A stretch of DNA of 64,000 bases from Staphylococcus pseudintermedius (GTDB taxonomy: Bacteria; Bacillota; Bacilli; Staphylococcales; Staphylococcaceae), in assembly GCF_001792775.2 (NCBI RefSeq), contig NZ_MLGE02000005.1:118892-182891 (forward strand), given 5' to 3'. This document shows, in pieces, positions 43,602-51,350 of this stretch. The notes below the pieces were generated by a model. It made no database searches. It was not told the DNA's origin and saw only the letters and a program-made list of their open reading frames with translations. How positions within the stretch are numbered: the stretch's first letter is position 1; each line of letters begins with the position of its first letter. The translations under genes and the position numbers were made by a program.

Positions 43602-44972
43602 CTAATTTTTTAATGCGTATTTCAATGCTTCATTGACAGAAGTCACGCCAATCACTTCAATACCTTCTGGGAAGTGCCATCCGCCAATATTGTTTTTAGG
43701 GATAATCACACGTTTAAAGCCCAATTTTGCTGCTTCTTGCACACGTTGCTCAATGCGCGAAACACGGCGGACCTCACCAGTCAATCCAACCTCGCCAATA
43801 TAACAATCGAGGCCGTCTACTGCTTGGTCTTTAAAACTAGAAGCTGTCGCAATGACGATACCTAAGTCGACAGCAGGTTCAGAGAGTTTGACGCCCCCAG
43901 CCACCTTAATGTAAGCGTCTTGTTGTTGTAATAAATAACCTTCTTTTTTCTCTAACACCGCCATTAACAAACTGAGGCGATTATGGTCAATACCTGTCGC
44001 CATACGTCTCGGATTATTGAACGTCGTCGGTGTGACAAGCGCTTGTACTTCAATTAACAATGGTCGTGTCCCTTCCATCGTTGCGACAATTGTCGAACCT
44101 GCAACATTGGTCGTCCGTTCTTCTAAAAACATTTCTGACGGGTTAAGCACGCTTTTTAAACCTGACTGTTTCATTTCAAAAATACCCATTTCATTCGTAG
44201 AGCCAAAACGGTTTTTCACCGCTCTTAAAATACGATACGCATGATGTTCATCACCTTCAAAATAAAGCACCGTATCCACCATATGTTCAAGTAAACGCGG
44301 CCCCGCGATTTGGCCTTCTTTCGTCACATGGCCTACAATAAACGTCGCAACATTCATTTGTTTTGCGATGTGCATCAAGCTTTGTGTACTTTCACGAACT
44401 TGAGATACAGAGCCAGGCGCCGAACTGATTTCGGGATGGTAGATCGTCTGAATAGAGTCCACTACAATTAAATCAGGTTCGACCTTTTTCACCGCTTCAT
44501 GAATAACCATTAAGTCCGTTTCCGCAAACACGTTAAGTTGACTCGCATCTTCATCCAAACGATCCGCTCTAATTTTAGTTTGATTGAGTGATTCCTCACC
44601 AGTAATATAGAGCACCCTTTTCTCTTTAGATAAAGCCGCGCACATTTGAAGTAACAATGTGGACTTCCCTATTCCTGGATCGCCACCAATCAGCACGAGT
44701 GACCCTTCTACAATACCGCCACCGAGCACACGGTTTAATTCACCACTATTCGTTTGGATACGTGGCGCAAGCTCTTGTTTAATGTCATCGAGCTTTTGTA
44801 TTTTTGCTGAACTTGTTTTTTGCGCCCGTACACCGTGTTTAGGACTCGCAGTTTTTTGTTCAAAAGATTCCTCCATTGAATTCCAAGCACCACAATTTGG
44901 ACATTTCCCCATCCATTTAGGCGATTGATAACCACAGGCCGTACATTCAAAAATTGTTTTTGTTTTTGCCAC
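43602..44972 (-). CDS. radA: DNA repair protein RadA
   Basis: 456 residues. N-terminal zinc finger [18 protein letters not shown], RecA-like ATPase with Walker [15 protein letters not shown], the RadA-specific KNRFGST motif, and a C-terminal Lon protease-like domain. Branch migration helicase in recombination. In Bacillus and S. aureus it directly follows clpC; here a RiPP cluster of about 6 kb is in between, and it has its own promoter. Confidence 0.96.
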   Translation of the reverse strand: MAKTKTIFECTACGYQSPKWMGKCPNCGAWNSMEESFEQKTASPKHGVRAQKTSSAKIQKLDDIKQELAPRIQTNSGELNRVLGGGIVEGSLVLIGGDPGIGKSTLLLQMCAALSKEKRVLYITGEESLNQTKIRADRLDEDASQLNVFAETDLMVIHEAVKKVEPDLIVVDSIQTIYHPEISSAPGSVSQVRESTQSLMHIAKQMNVATFIVGHVTKEGQIAGPRLLEHMVDTVLYFEGDEHHAYRILRAVKNRFGSTNEMGIFEMKQSGLKSVLNPSEMFLEERTTNVAGSTIVATMEGTRPLLIEVQALVTPTTFNNPRRMATGIDHNRLSLLMAVLEKKEGYLLQQQDAYIKVAGGVKLSEPAVDLGIVIATASSFKDQAVDGLDCYIGEVGLTGEVRRVSRIEQRVQEAAKLGFKRVIIPKNNIGGWHFPEGIEVIGVTSVNEALKYALKN

Positions 44973-45005
44973 TCAGACACCTCCATCTCGTCATATAACA
45001 TATCT

Positions 45006-45034
45006 ATTTTATACTTGAAAAATGTTTCTGACAA
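45006..45034 (-). promoter_or_regulatory. Candidate radA promoter
   Basis: TTGTCA (45034-45029), 17-bp spacer, TAAAAT (45011-45006), ending 34 bases before the radA start. It would make radA independent of the clpC operon, from which it is cut off by the inserted cluster. Confidence 0.6.
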
Positions 45035-45232
45035 ATGTTGCCCTTTATCATTTAAACGCTTTAAATATCCGTTCTCATCGAAACACACTATCCAATTATA
45101 AATAATATACAGCAAATACTTAAAAATGTAGCCTGTACAACACAAAACAGGAAATAGAAAGCTCAAATAACCAGCTCTATCATCAGTAAAATAAACTACA
45201 ACGCACTTGACGCACTAAAGACAAAGACAAAA

Positions 45233-45280
45233 GACGATTACAACTGACATAGCAAAGGCTATACCCCATTTGTAACCGTC
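45233..45280 (-). terminator. Terminator of the RiPP cluster
   Basis: GACGGTTACAA and TTGTAATCGTC pair (one bulge) around an inner ATAGC/GCTAT stem, followed on the minus strand by TTTTGTCTTTGTC. The opposite strand has CCCTTTTTTG, so it may be bidirectional. It lies 79 bases past the last cluster gene; nothing else is seen in 45035-45358. Confidence 0.6.
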
Positions 45281-45358
45281 CCTTTTTTGTTTCTATTTTA
45301 AATACAGCGTAGGTCCATTGCAGTCAATCGCATGACTTGTGCCATTGAATAAAATAGT

Positions 45359-46105
45359 TTATTTATTTTTGCCATTCACCTTCGATAGCACTAAAAAGAT
45401 GATGAAGAAAAGTATCGCATAACCTATTAAATATAAAACGTCCTCAATATGGATACACCCTTCACTTAAAATGCTCCATCCAATATGCCCGTATCGATAT
45501 GAAGGTAATATCTCAGCAAAAGCTTGCATATGTTTCGGCATCGCATCGATAGGAATCCATAGCCCCCCTAAAAAAGACAAAAGCAAATAAACAATGGTAC
45601 CTATCGGCTGCGCGGCTGAACCGAGTTGGCCAATGATTAAAGCTAAAAATAAAAATGCAAAACTGAAAACATTCAACAATATCACGATTTCTACCAGTTT
45701 ATAGAAGGCGATATGAATGTCATTATAAAAATAACCTAACAAAATCATTGCGACGGAAAAGATGAAAGATATAAGAAAGTATGAGAATAAGTAACTCATC
45801 ATATAGGCATTCGGATTAATGACAGACACTTTAAGATATGCATACCAGTTATCATTTTTTTCATTTGCTACCTTTGTTCCAAGTAAATTAATCGCGTTTC
45901 CCATTATACCAAAGCAGATCAGAGAAATGAGTGAGTATTCCTTCCAACTGATACCATTGACTGCTGCATTTTGTGGAAAAATCTCAGAATATATAACATA
46001 GAAAAACATTGGCAATGCGATAATTAATAAAACATACTTAAAATCCCTAAATATTCTTCGCGTATTGAGTTGAGTTAAGTATAGAAATGATTTAGCCTTT
46101 TTCAT
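45359..46105 (-). CDS. ABC-2 type permease of the RiPP cluster
   Basis: 248 residues, six hydrophobic segments in the ABC-2 (NodJ/DrrB-like) arrangement: one near residues 22-40, a pair at about 55-80, then 100-125, 132-160, 170-190 and 222-242. The segment LLSFLGGLWIPIDAMP, with the conserved loop before the last helices, is typical for drug/bacteriocin exporters. Its start overlaps the ATPase gene by 14 bases; AAGGAG precedes it. With the ATPase it probably exports the modified peptide and may give self-protection. Confidence 0.85.
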   Translation of the reverse strand: MKKAKSFLYLTQLNTRRIFRDFKYVLLIIALPMFFYVIYSEIFPQNAAVNGISWKEYSLISLICFGIMGNAINLLGTKVANEKNDNWYAYLKVSVINPNAYMMSYLFSYFLISFIFSVAMILLGYFYNDIHIAFYKLVEIVILLNVFSFAFLFLALIIGQLGSAAQPIGTIVYLLLSFLGGLWIPIDAMPKHMQAFAEILPSYRYGHIGWSILSEGCIHIEDVLYLIGYAILFFIIFLVLSKVNGKNK

Positions 46106-46796
46106 ATAAAACTTTCTCCTTAAAAATTTTCTTCAACTTGTCACCTTTATGGTCAAAGGTATTGAATAAAACTTCTACCTGCTCATTCAACACTATTTTA
46201 CCTTTATGGAGAATCACGATTCTTGTAGCGAAGGCGGCTATTTCTTCTAAATCGTGACTAATCAACAACACACTCATCTTTTCTTCTTCGACTTTCGAGC
46301 GAACGTGTTCCCAAAATAACTCTTTAGAAGCAACGTCCATGCCTGTCGTTGGTTCATCAAGCACTAAAAACTGAGGGCAATTCACTAGAGCTGCTGCATA
46401 TTGTAGTCTTCTTTTTTGTCCCCCTGATAAGCGCGTGCAATATTGATTTTTTTCCTTCACTAAATCGACTTCTTTTAGTATGTCATCTGTATCTTGTTGA
46501 TGCTCTGAGTAACTTTTTAAAAGCTCTAACCATTCTTTCACTTTCATTTTTTCAGGCATTGCCACTTCTTGTAACACAACACCACATTGTTGTTTGAAAT
46601 CGATATTTTTTATCACCTTACCTGAATTTTGTTTGAGTAGACCTAGCACTATTTTAATCAGTGTGGATTTTCCCTGGCCATTCAACCCTAAAAGACCTAC
46701 AATTTCACCTTGATTGACCGACAAGTCAACAGCATCCAGCACTTTGTTTTTACCAAAAGTTTTACTCACATCATTAATTTCAAATATATTGCCCAT
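46092..46796 (-). CDS. ABC transporter ATP-binding protein of the RiPP cluster
   Basis: 234 residues from the ATG at 46796 (AAGGAG upstream). Walker A GLNGQGKST at about 37-45, signature LSGGQKRRLQYAAAL, Walker B FLVLDEPTTGMD, H-loop LLISHDLEE. A complete single ATPase domain of the ABC-2 exporter class. Fourteen bases behind the M16-like gene. SagG-type partner in streptolysin-S loci is the analogous gene, but here there is one permease rather than two. Confidence 0.9.
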   Translation of the reverse strand: MGNIFEINDVSKTFGKNKVLDAVDLSVNQGEIVGLLGLNGQGKSTLIKIVLGLLKQNSGKVIKNIDFKQQCGVVLQEVAMPEKMKVKEWLELLKSYSEHQQDTDDILKEVDLVKEKNQYCTRLSGGQKRRLQYAAALVNCPQFLVLDEPTTGMDVASKELFWEHVRSKVEEEKMSVLLISHDLEEIAAFATRIVILHKGKIVLNEQVEVLFNTFDHKGDKLKKIFKEKVLYEKG

Positions 46797-46810
46797 ATTA
46801 TTCAAACTCC

Positions 46811-47773
46811 TTAACGGATTATCTTTTGAATCATTTGTTGCGTAATCCGAATAGCTTCTTCATTAACTGGAGGGATAGAATTCATTAAAAATTTAGGGGA
46901 AAGATAAATCACTGAAAGATTTTCTTTATACGTATAAGCCTGTTCTCCGTTATTGATATCTATTGATTCATGAATATCGTATGCATCTAACATTTTTTCA
47001 ATGTCTAAATTAAAATCCCGTTTCACGTCTTCTGTAAAGGAAATAAGTAGAAACAATTCAATCTGCTTTCTACTGTACATAGGAAATGCAATACTATAAT
47101 ATATCCCTTCGCTTCTTAAGTTCGCCATTTTCTTATTGATGAATCCGATTAATTTTTGAATGTAAAAAATAGTTGATGCTTCTTGGATAGAATGAACTGA
47201 GATATTAATATACTTGAAGAAAAACTCGACTTTGTTGTGTGATAGCGTTCCACTTTTCGCTGTCATCGGTTGTGTCACCTTTTCTATCACTTCATCTTTA
47301 AAAAAAACATGATGAGCCACTTCATTACATATGTCATTATTGATGAAGATGAACGAGAAAGTATCCAGCGTGTTTTGAAGTAGTCCGTTATAATATTCTA
47401 AATCTTGATTCACTATTGCATCTTGTTTCAGACCTCTCATCTTGTTCATAATATTTTTGATTTCCTTGTTTTCAAGTGCACGCTCTTGTTTAATTTCACT
47501 CAAAGCTCTGTTGAATTCTTGCTGATTAAATTCATATAAATATGGAGCGGGTTTAAAAAGCTCAATATCAAAGTCATCTTTCAAAGTGATTTTGATGTAA
47601 TCTTCTGTCGCATGTGCACCTAAAATATGAAAACCGTCATCCTTTACTCTTGCCGTTAAAATGTGCTCGAGTACATGCGCAAAGTCACTGTTCATTTTTT
47701 CATAGGGTCTAAGGAATAATGAAATTTCTTGTAATGGCGTTTCTCTTTTAAAATATATCATTTCCTTCATCAT
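46811..47773 (-). CDS. M16-peptidase-like protein, putative leader protease
   Basis: 320 residues. Residues 33-37 are HVLEH, the inverted zinc motif HxxEH of M16 (insulinase/PqqF/MPP) peptidases, with a downstream glutamate candidate in ALSEIKQERALENKE (E93 or E97; the spacing is shorter than the usual 74-76). The remainder looks like one M16 half-domain plus part of a second. It occupies the place of SagE (a CAAX-type membrane protease) in streptolysin-S loci. It probably trims the leader of the cysteine-rich peptide. It overlaps the dehydrogenase gene by 4 bases (ATGA). Confidence 0.65.
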   Translation of the reverse strand: MMKEMIYFKRETPLQEISLFLRPYEKMNSDFAHVLEHILTARVKDDGFHILGAHATEDYIKITLKDDFDIELFKPAPYLYEFNQQEFNRALSEIKQERALENKEIKNIMNKMRGLKQDAIVNQDLEYYNGLLQNTLDTFSFIFINNDICNEVAHHVFFKDEVIEKVTQPMTAKSGTLSHNKVEFFFKYINISVHSIQEASTIFYIQKLIGFINKKMANLRSEGIYYSIAFPMYSRKQIELFLLISFTEDVKRDFNLDIEKMLDAYDIHESIDINNGEQAYTYKENLSVIYLSPKFLMNSIPPVNEEAIRITQQMIQKIIR

Positions 47774-48582
47774 AAAACCGCCTCTCTATCTTTAGTTATA
47801 AATACACAGTCAACGATACTTTCATGATTACCATCAATTTTTAACATTTCTTCTACTTTAAAGTCGTCAGTCCCCCCTATAGAGGTACTCACTAAATTGT
47901 AATGGGTTGCCATAAGTGAAATATTTTGAGCCACAGCGCCTGCTTCTAGCAAAATATATCTGTATGCCCTGTCGTCATACTTAAAAGTAGCCCTTGAAAA
48001 AACAGCTGTAATAAAAAATATAATAGAAGGATGTTCCATGTTTTGATATCTCATAATATATTGGGAGATATCAAAAACATGCGCGCCATTGTCTAACAGA
48101 CTGAGAGTATGCGTCGAAGGATTGTAATGGTAGAGTCCTTTTTTAAAATTTTCGTAATCATTAAAAACAATGCCATATATTTCTAACGGATATAAAGCGC
48201 CCGCTGAAGGGACAACCCGTTTATTTTGACTATTCTTTCCATAAGCTGCCCAAAACAAATCTGAAAGGACATTTAAATCGATAAAAGCATCTTTATCCGG
48301 ACTATGAACTTGAGATCTTCTCTTATCTAGGTATTCTGTTAGCAAACCAGATGAATGTGCATTCAATTTGAAATGTTGTTGTGTTGGAAAATAGCGTTCC
48401 GGACTTTGTGTCGCTTTAAGAAAATTCGGACTATTTAATAAAACTCTAGATTGATACATATTGCTCATTAAATATCTTTTGCTATGCTTTGTATTTTGAT
48501 GATATGTTTGACTCAATACACATTTTGAACTTAATCGAGTCGCATAATCATTACTGATCATTATAGATTTGAAATGTTCCAT
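47770..48582 (-). CDS. TOMM azoline dehydrogenase (SagB/McbC-like)
   Basis: 270 residues from the ATG at 48582, six bases behind AAAGGAG. Nitroreductase-fold FMN protein: RRSQVHSPD (FMN-binding RRS), LFWAAYGKNSQNKRVVPSAGALYPLEIY (the hallmark PSAGALYP block), and DDRAYRYILLEAGAVAQNISLMA. It oxidises azolines to aromatic azoles (thiazole/oxazole). In the cluster it follows the YcaO gene by 19 bases and overlaps the M16-like gene. Confidence 0.92.
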   Translation of the reverse strand: MEHFKSIMISNDYATRLSSKCVLSQTYHQNTKHSKRYLMSNMYQSRVLLNSPNFLKATQSPERYFPTQQHFKLNAHSSGLLTEYLDKRRSQVHSPDKDAFIDLNVLSDLFWAAYGKNSQNKRVVPSAGALYPLEIYGIVFNDYENFKKGLYHYNPSTHTLSLLDNGAHVFDISQYIMRYQNMEHPSIIFFITAVFSRATFKYDDRAYRYILLEAGAVAQNISLMATHYNLVSTSIGGTDDFKVEEMLKIDGNHESIVDCVFITKDREAVL

Positions 48583-48601
48583 GGCATACTCCTTTAAAAT
48601 G

Positions 48602-49822
48602 TTATGGGAAAGGATGTGGGACAATCGGTTGACTATTTTTTAACTCATTAGGCTGCCTTTTCTTCATTTTAATTAGATTCCTATCGACTTCATTAAGGCG
48701 GCTACTTTCTAGATGTTTAATAAAATGTGGCTCTATATCAAGCATTCCAGGGATAATCGTTTTCCCTACTTTCCAATCCGTATGTTTTATCTCTTCAGAA
48801 GTCACATCTACAAAATACACCTGCTTATCAATAGACTTTATTTTTTCTATAAATAAAGCTACCGCCTCATCGTCATCTGGTTGTATCTCGTTTTCAGGAA
48901 TCCGAAAAATGTGCTGATGGCCATCAAGAAACGACAAATGTTGCGACATACGATCATTGAAATATAAAAGAGAATGGTCCTGATATTCTTTCACTTCATC
49001 ATAACTATGAACCTCAATATTTTCATCAACTTTAAAAATAATTGCCGCATACCCAACAATACTTTGTGCTAATTCTAGTAAAGTTTTTTTACACGCCTCA
49101 ATCCATGTAGGTCTCACACTCGCGGCGACAACACACCCTTTGTTGGGAAGAATAGCCACTCCAAAAACAGCGGGCACATCCCAATCCATATCCATTTTAT
49201 ATAACTTAAATTGAATATTTTCAGATTTGATATAACGATTAAAATAACTTCTTAATTCTCTGTTATCATTGATACGAATTTGCTCACAAGCAATTTGTCT
49301 TCTCCAAATATACTGGAAAGCATCTCTTTCAAATATTTCTGCAATACCTTTCCAAAAACATGCTTTGAGATTCGGTCCACACGCAGCGCCAGTTGCTGTC
49401 GTCATCCAACTTTGCTTCTTATTACTTCTATAAGTGAGATACACTGCATCTACAGGGAGTGCGACGGTTCTTTTTTGAATCAAGTCATAACCATGAATCC
49501 ACTGGTAATCATCAAGGTTCGCACTTGCAGACGCATTGATTTTTTGTGGATTGATTTTTACTACCCCTTTACTTACTTTCATGACACGATGAGGATGCAA
49601 ACAAGAATAGCGTTCGATGTACTCTCCTACAGCCGAATTTACAGCCTGTGCTTCTGTAATACCGGCACCACTCGCATTAAATCCTGCAGTATTATACTGA
49701 CCCCCAAAGGCCATTTTCACATAAACTTTAGGTAGTCCATAATATGTCGGCAAATCATATATATTTTTAATAATACCGTATTTTTCGTCCACAAAGTTTT
49801 GGGCCTTTAATTTCACTGTCAT
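48602..49822 (-). CDS. YcaO cyclodehydratase (SagD-like)
   Basis: 406 residues. YcaO domain: NASGAGITEAQAVNSAVGEYIERYS (ATP/Mg-binding glutamates), TATGAACGPNLKACFWKGIAEIFERDAF, and the C-terminal end VPHPFP, a PxPxP tail diagnostic of azoline-forming YcaO enzymes. It uses ATP to activate the amide backbone and cyclise Cys (or Ser/Thr) side chains. The start overlaps the E1-like gene by 4 bases (ATGA). A protein of this kind is only expected with a ribosomal peptide substrate. Confidence 0.95.
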   Translation of the reverse strand: MTVKLKAQNFVDEKYGIIKNIYDLPTYYGLPKVYVKMAFGGQYNTAGFNASGAGITEAQAVNSAVGEYIERYSCLHPHRVMKVSKGVVKINPQKINASASANLDDYQWIHGYDLIQKRTVALPVDAVYLTYRSNKKQSWMTTATGAACGPNLKACFWKGIAEIFERDAFQYIWRRQIACEQIRINDNRELRSYFNRYIKSENIQFKLYKMDMDWDVPAVFGVAILPNKGCVVAASVRPTWIEACKKTLLELAQSIVGYAAIIFKVDENIEVHSYDEVKEYQDHSLLYFNDRMSQHLSFLDGHQHIFRIPENEIQPDDDEAVALFIEKIKSIDKQVYFVDVTSEEIKHTDWKVGKTIIPGMLDIEPHFIKHLESSRLNEVDRNLIKMKKRQPNELKNSQPIVPHPFP

Positions 49823-50670
49823 AATCTCACCTCAAAAACTTGTGTATTCACTGATTCTGGGAAGCACAATTCACAGTTGGGGTGTTTGAATAAATTGTGC
49901 GTGCGCCATCCTTCATTTAATAAAGAATAAGCGTACACTGTTTGGATCAGTTCATTTTCAACACTCAAGTCATTCATTTGCATTGCTTCTTTTAACATTT
50001 GTACTGCCGCAAAACTCAATGCCAGTTGAATGATTTCTTCTGGTACGTATTCTTTACTTTCGTGAGATGAATCATTGAATAGCGAAAAAACTTCGCCATA
50101 TACATTATTTTCAGTTTCTCGTAACCGCTTACAATTCAAACAACTCGTTTCTTTGGGTATCGTATAAGTGACCTCGAAAGAAACATTATCAAAAATGACA
50201 CTATTATATGGTACGCCATTGTTAAACATCATTTCATTACATTTTGTAATTCTTTTTCTATTAAATTTTCTCAGTATGATTAATCCGATATCATAATCAT
50301 CCGTTACTTCTTCATTTAAATTCACTACATTTTGAGAAGGTGATTTTCGAATATACAGTTCGACTAAATCATCGTCTCCACATATACCTATGACATGATT
50401 TTCAAACGCTTTATGCTCCATTTTTAATCCAATCATCTGCAAAAAGGATGCTGTATTGGCGACATCTTCAAATGCATGAATTGTTTTGAGGAATTCAATT
50501 ATTTTTTTCTTCACCACATCTTGTTCCTCACAATGCAAATGACCTTCTTGGATTTCATTCCATATTTTAATAAAAGACTCTTGAGAGATACCACTTAATT
50601 CAAAAATCTGCTCGTCACTTTTTATGTATATACTTTTATCTTTAAAAACGTAATCGATGTTTGTTTTCAT
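49819..50670 (-). CDS. E1-like cyclodehydratase partner (SagC/ocin-ThiF type)
   Basis: 283 residues from the ATG at 50670 (AGGAGAG upstream); a longer frame would start inside the terminator. The N-terminal 80-90 residues look like a RiPP recognition element (winged helix) that would hold the leader peptide, and the remainder is an E1/ThiF-like fold. Zinc-type pairs CLNC (about 180) and CELC (near the C-terminus) are the usual tetrathiolate site. It would present the precursor to YcaO. It is the first modification gene, 73 bases behind the precursor with a terminator between. Confidence 0.85.
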   Translation of the reverse strand: MKTNIDYVFKDKSIYIKSDEQIFELSGISQESFIKIWNEIQEGHLHCEEQDVVKKKIIEFLKTIHAFEDVANTASFLQMIGLKMEHKAFENHVIGICGDDDLVELYIRKSPSQNVVNLNEEVTDDYDIGLIILRKFNRKRITKCNEMMFNNGVPYNSVIFDNVSFEVTYTIPKETSCLNCKRLRETENNVYGEVFSLFNDSSHESKEYVPEEIIQLALSFAAVQMLKEAMQMNDLSVENELIQTVYAYSLLNEGWRTHNLFKHPNCELCFPESVNTQVFEVRL

Positions 50671-50695
50671 GATGTGCTCTCCTCTCATTTTCAAA

Positions 50696-50731
50696 AAAGG
50701 AATTGAAGCTATGGTTAACTTCAATTCCTTT
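50696..50731 (-). terminator. Attenuator-type terminator between precursor and modification genes
   Basis: A perfect 13-bp stem (AAAGGAATTGAAG... read as 50696-50708 against 50719-50731) with a 10-base loop CTATGGTTAA, followed on the minus strand by TTTTTTGAAAA. It lies 13 bases past the precursor stop. In streptolysin-S loci the same arrangement makes the toxin transcript far more abundant than the biosynthetic one. Confidence 0.85.
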
Positions 50732-50743
50732 AAAACATATACT

Positions 50744-50857
50744 TTAACAACAACAGCAGCAAGGGCAACAACAAAGTGTTATTGTCCAGTTCATTTGTTC
50801 GCTTGATAAAAAGTCTTCAGTGTTCAATTTTTTGATTTGTAATTCGTTGGCTAACAT
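50744..50857 (-). CDS. Cysteine-rich TOMM precursor peptide
   Basis: 37 residues, too short for length-filtered gene lists. The ATG at 50857 is preceded by AAGGGGTGG at good spacing. A leader of about 25-28 residues (MLANELQIKKLNTEDFLSSE, then QMNWTITL) is followed by the end LCCCPCCCCC: eight cysteines of the last nine residues, with one proline. There is no GG cleavage site. A cysteine-only end next to YcaO, E1-like and dehydrogenase genes is the substrate expected for tandem thiazole formation. The leader differs from SagA-type leaders I know. Confidence 0.88.
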   Translation of the reverse strand: MLANELQIKKLNTEDFLSSEQMNWTITLCCCPCCCCC

Positions 50858-50879
50858 TGTAACCACCCCTTTTCAAATT

Positions 50880-50966
50880 TTAAAAAACAAAAAGGAAACT
50901 GTATAACAATCCAATAATCAAAGCGCCTAAAACAATAAATAGTTTTTTATTCTCTTTAAAAAACAT
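50880..50966 (-). CDS. 28-residue single-helix membrane peptide of unknown function
   Basis: MFFKENKKLFIVLGALIIGL followed by LYSFLFVF and a stop, translated from the ATG at 50966 with GAGGCG seven bases upstream. A lysine-rich start and about 18 hydrophobic residues make a type-II-like single membrane helix. It is the first gene after the cluster promoter, 22 bases before the precursor gene. Candidates are an immunity peptide or a helper of the exporter. No homologue is known to me. Confidence 0.6.
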   Translation of the reverse strand: MFFKENKKLFIVLGALIIGLLYSFLFVF

Positions 50967-51001
50967 ATTATAACGCCTCGTTTCATTATCTTTACATTTT
51001 T

Positions 51002-51030
51002 ATAATACTACCACTCCATTCTAAAGGCAA
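51002..51030 (-). promoter_or_regulatory. Promoter of the RiPP cluster
   Basis: TTGCCT (51030-51025), 17-bp spacer, TATTAT (51007-51002) on the minus strand, placing transcription start about 30 bases ahead of the 28-residue gene. The AT-rich sequence from 51031 to 51294 holds no gene or further signal that I can identify. Confidence 0.65.
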
Positions 51031-51294
51031 TGTATTATAACCCTTATATTAGAATATTAATCATTAATTAAGAATTGTGTAATAAGTAATTTACTTTGTT
51101 TAGAAAAAAGACATCTCTCGACTGTTCAACGTAAAGAAAGCATTAGATATTGATTTTATTCCTTTTATTAATATTACTTTTATCTGTTAAAAATCAATAA
51201 GGTTTCGATTAATTCACACCTCACGCCAAACATCATCAACTGACTCTTATTAAGAACACAGTCGACTTTGCAACATTGCAAATTTCACACAAAA

Positions 51295-51339
51295 AAAGCA
51301 GCGGAGACATCTCAAAAAAGAGAATGCCTTCACTGCTTT
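51295..51339 (-). terminator. Terminator of the ctsR-clpC operon
   Basis: AAAGCAG pairs with CTGCTTT, extended inside by imperfect GGAG/CTTC and CTC/GAG stems; the minus strand continues with TTTTTTTGTG. It is 12 bases past the clpC stop and separates clpC from the inserted cluster. Confidence 0.75.
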
Positions 51340-51350
51340 AATCGAGTAAC

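Noticed and set aside
44735..45166. A 143-codon minus-strand frame overlapping the start of radA
   Set aside because: Its C-terminal two thirds are radA read in another phase and its beginning runs across the radA promoter; it has no ribosome binding site and no family resemblance.
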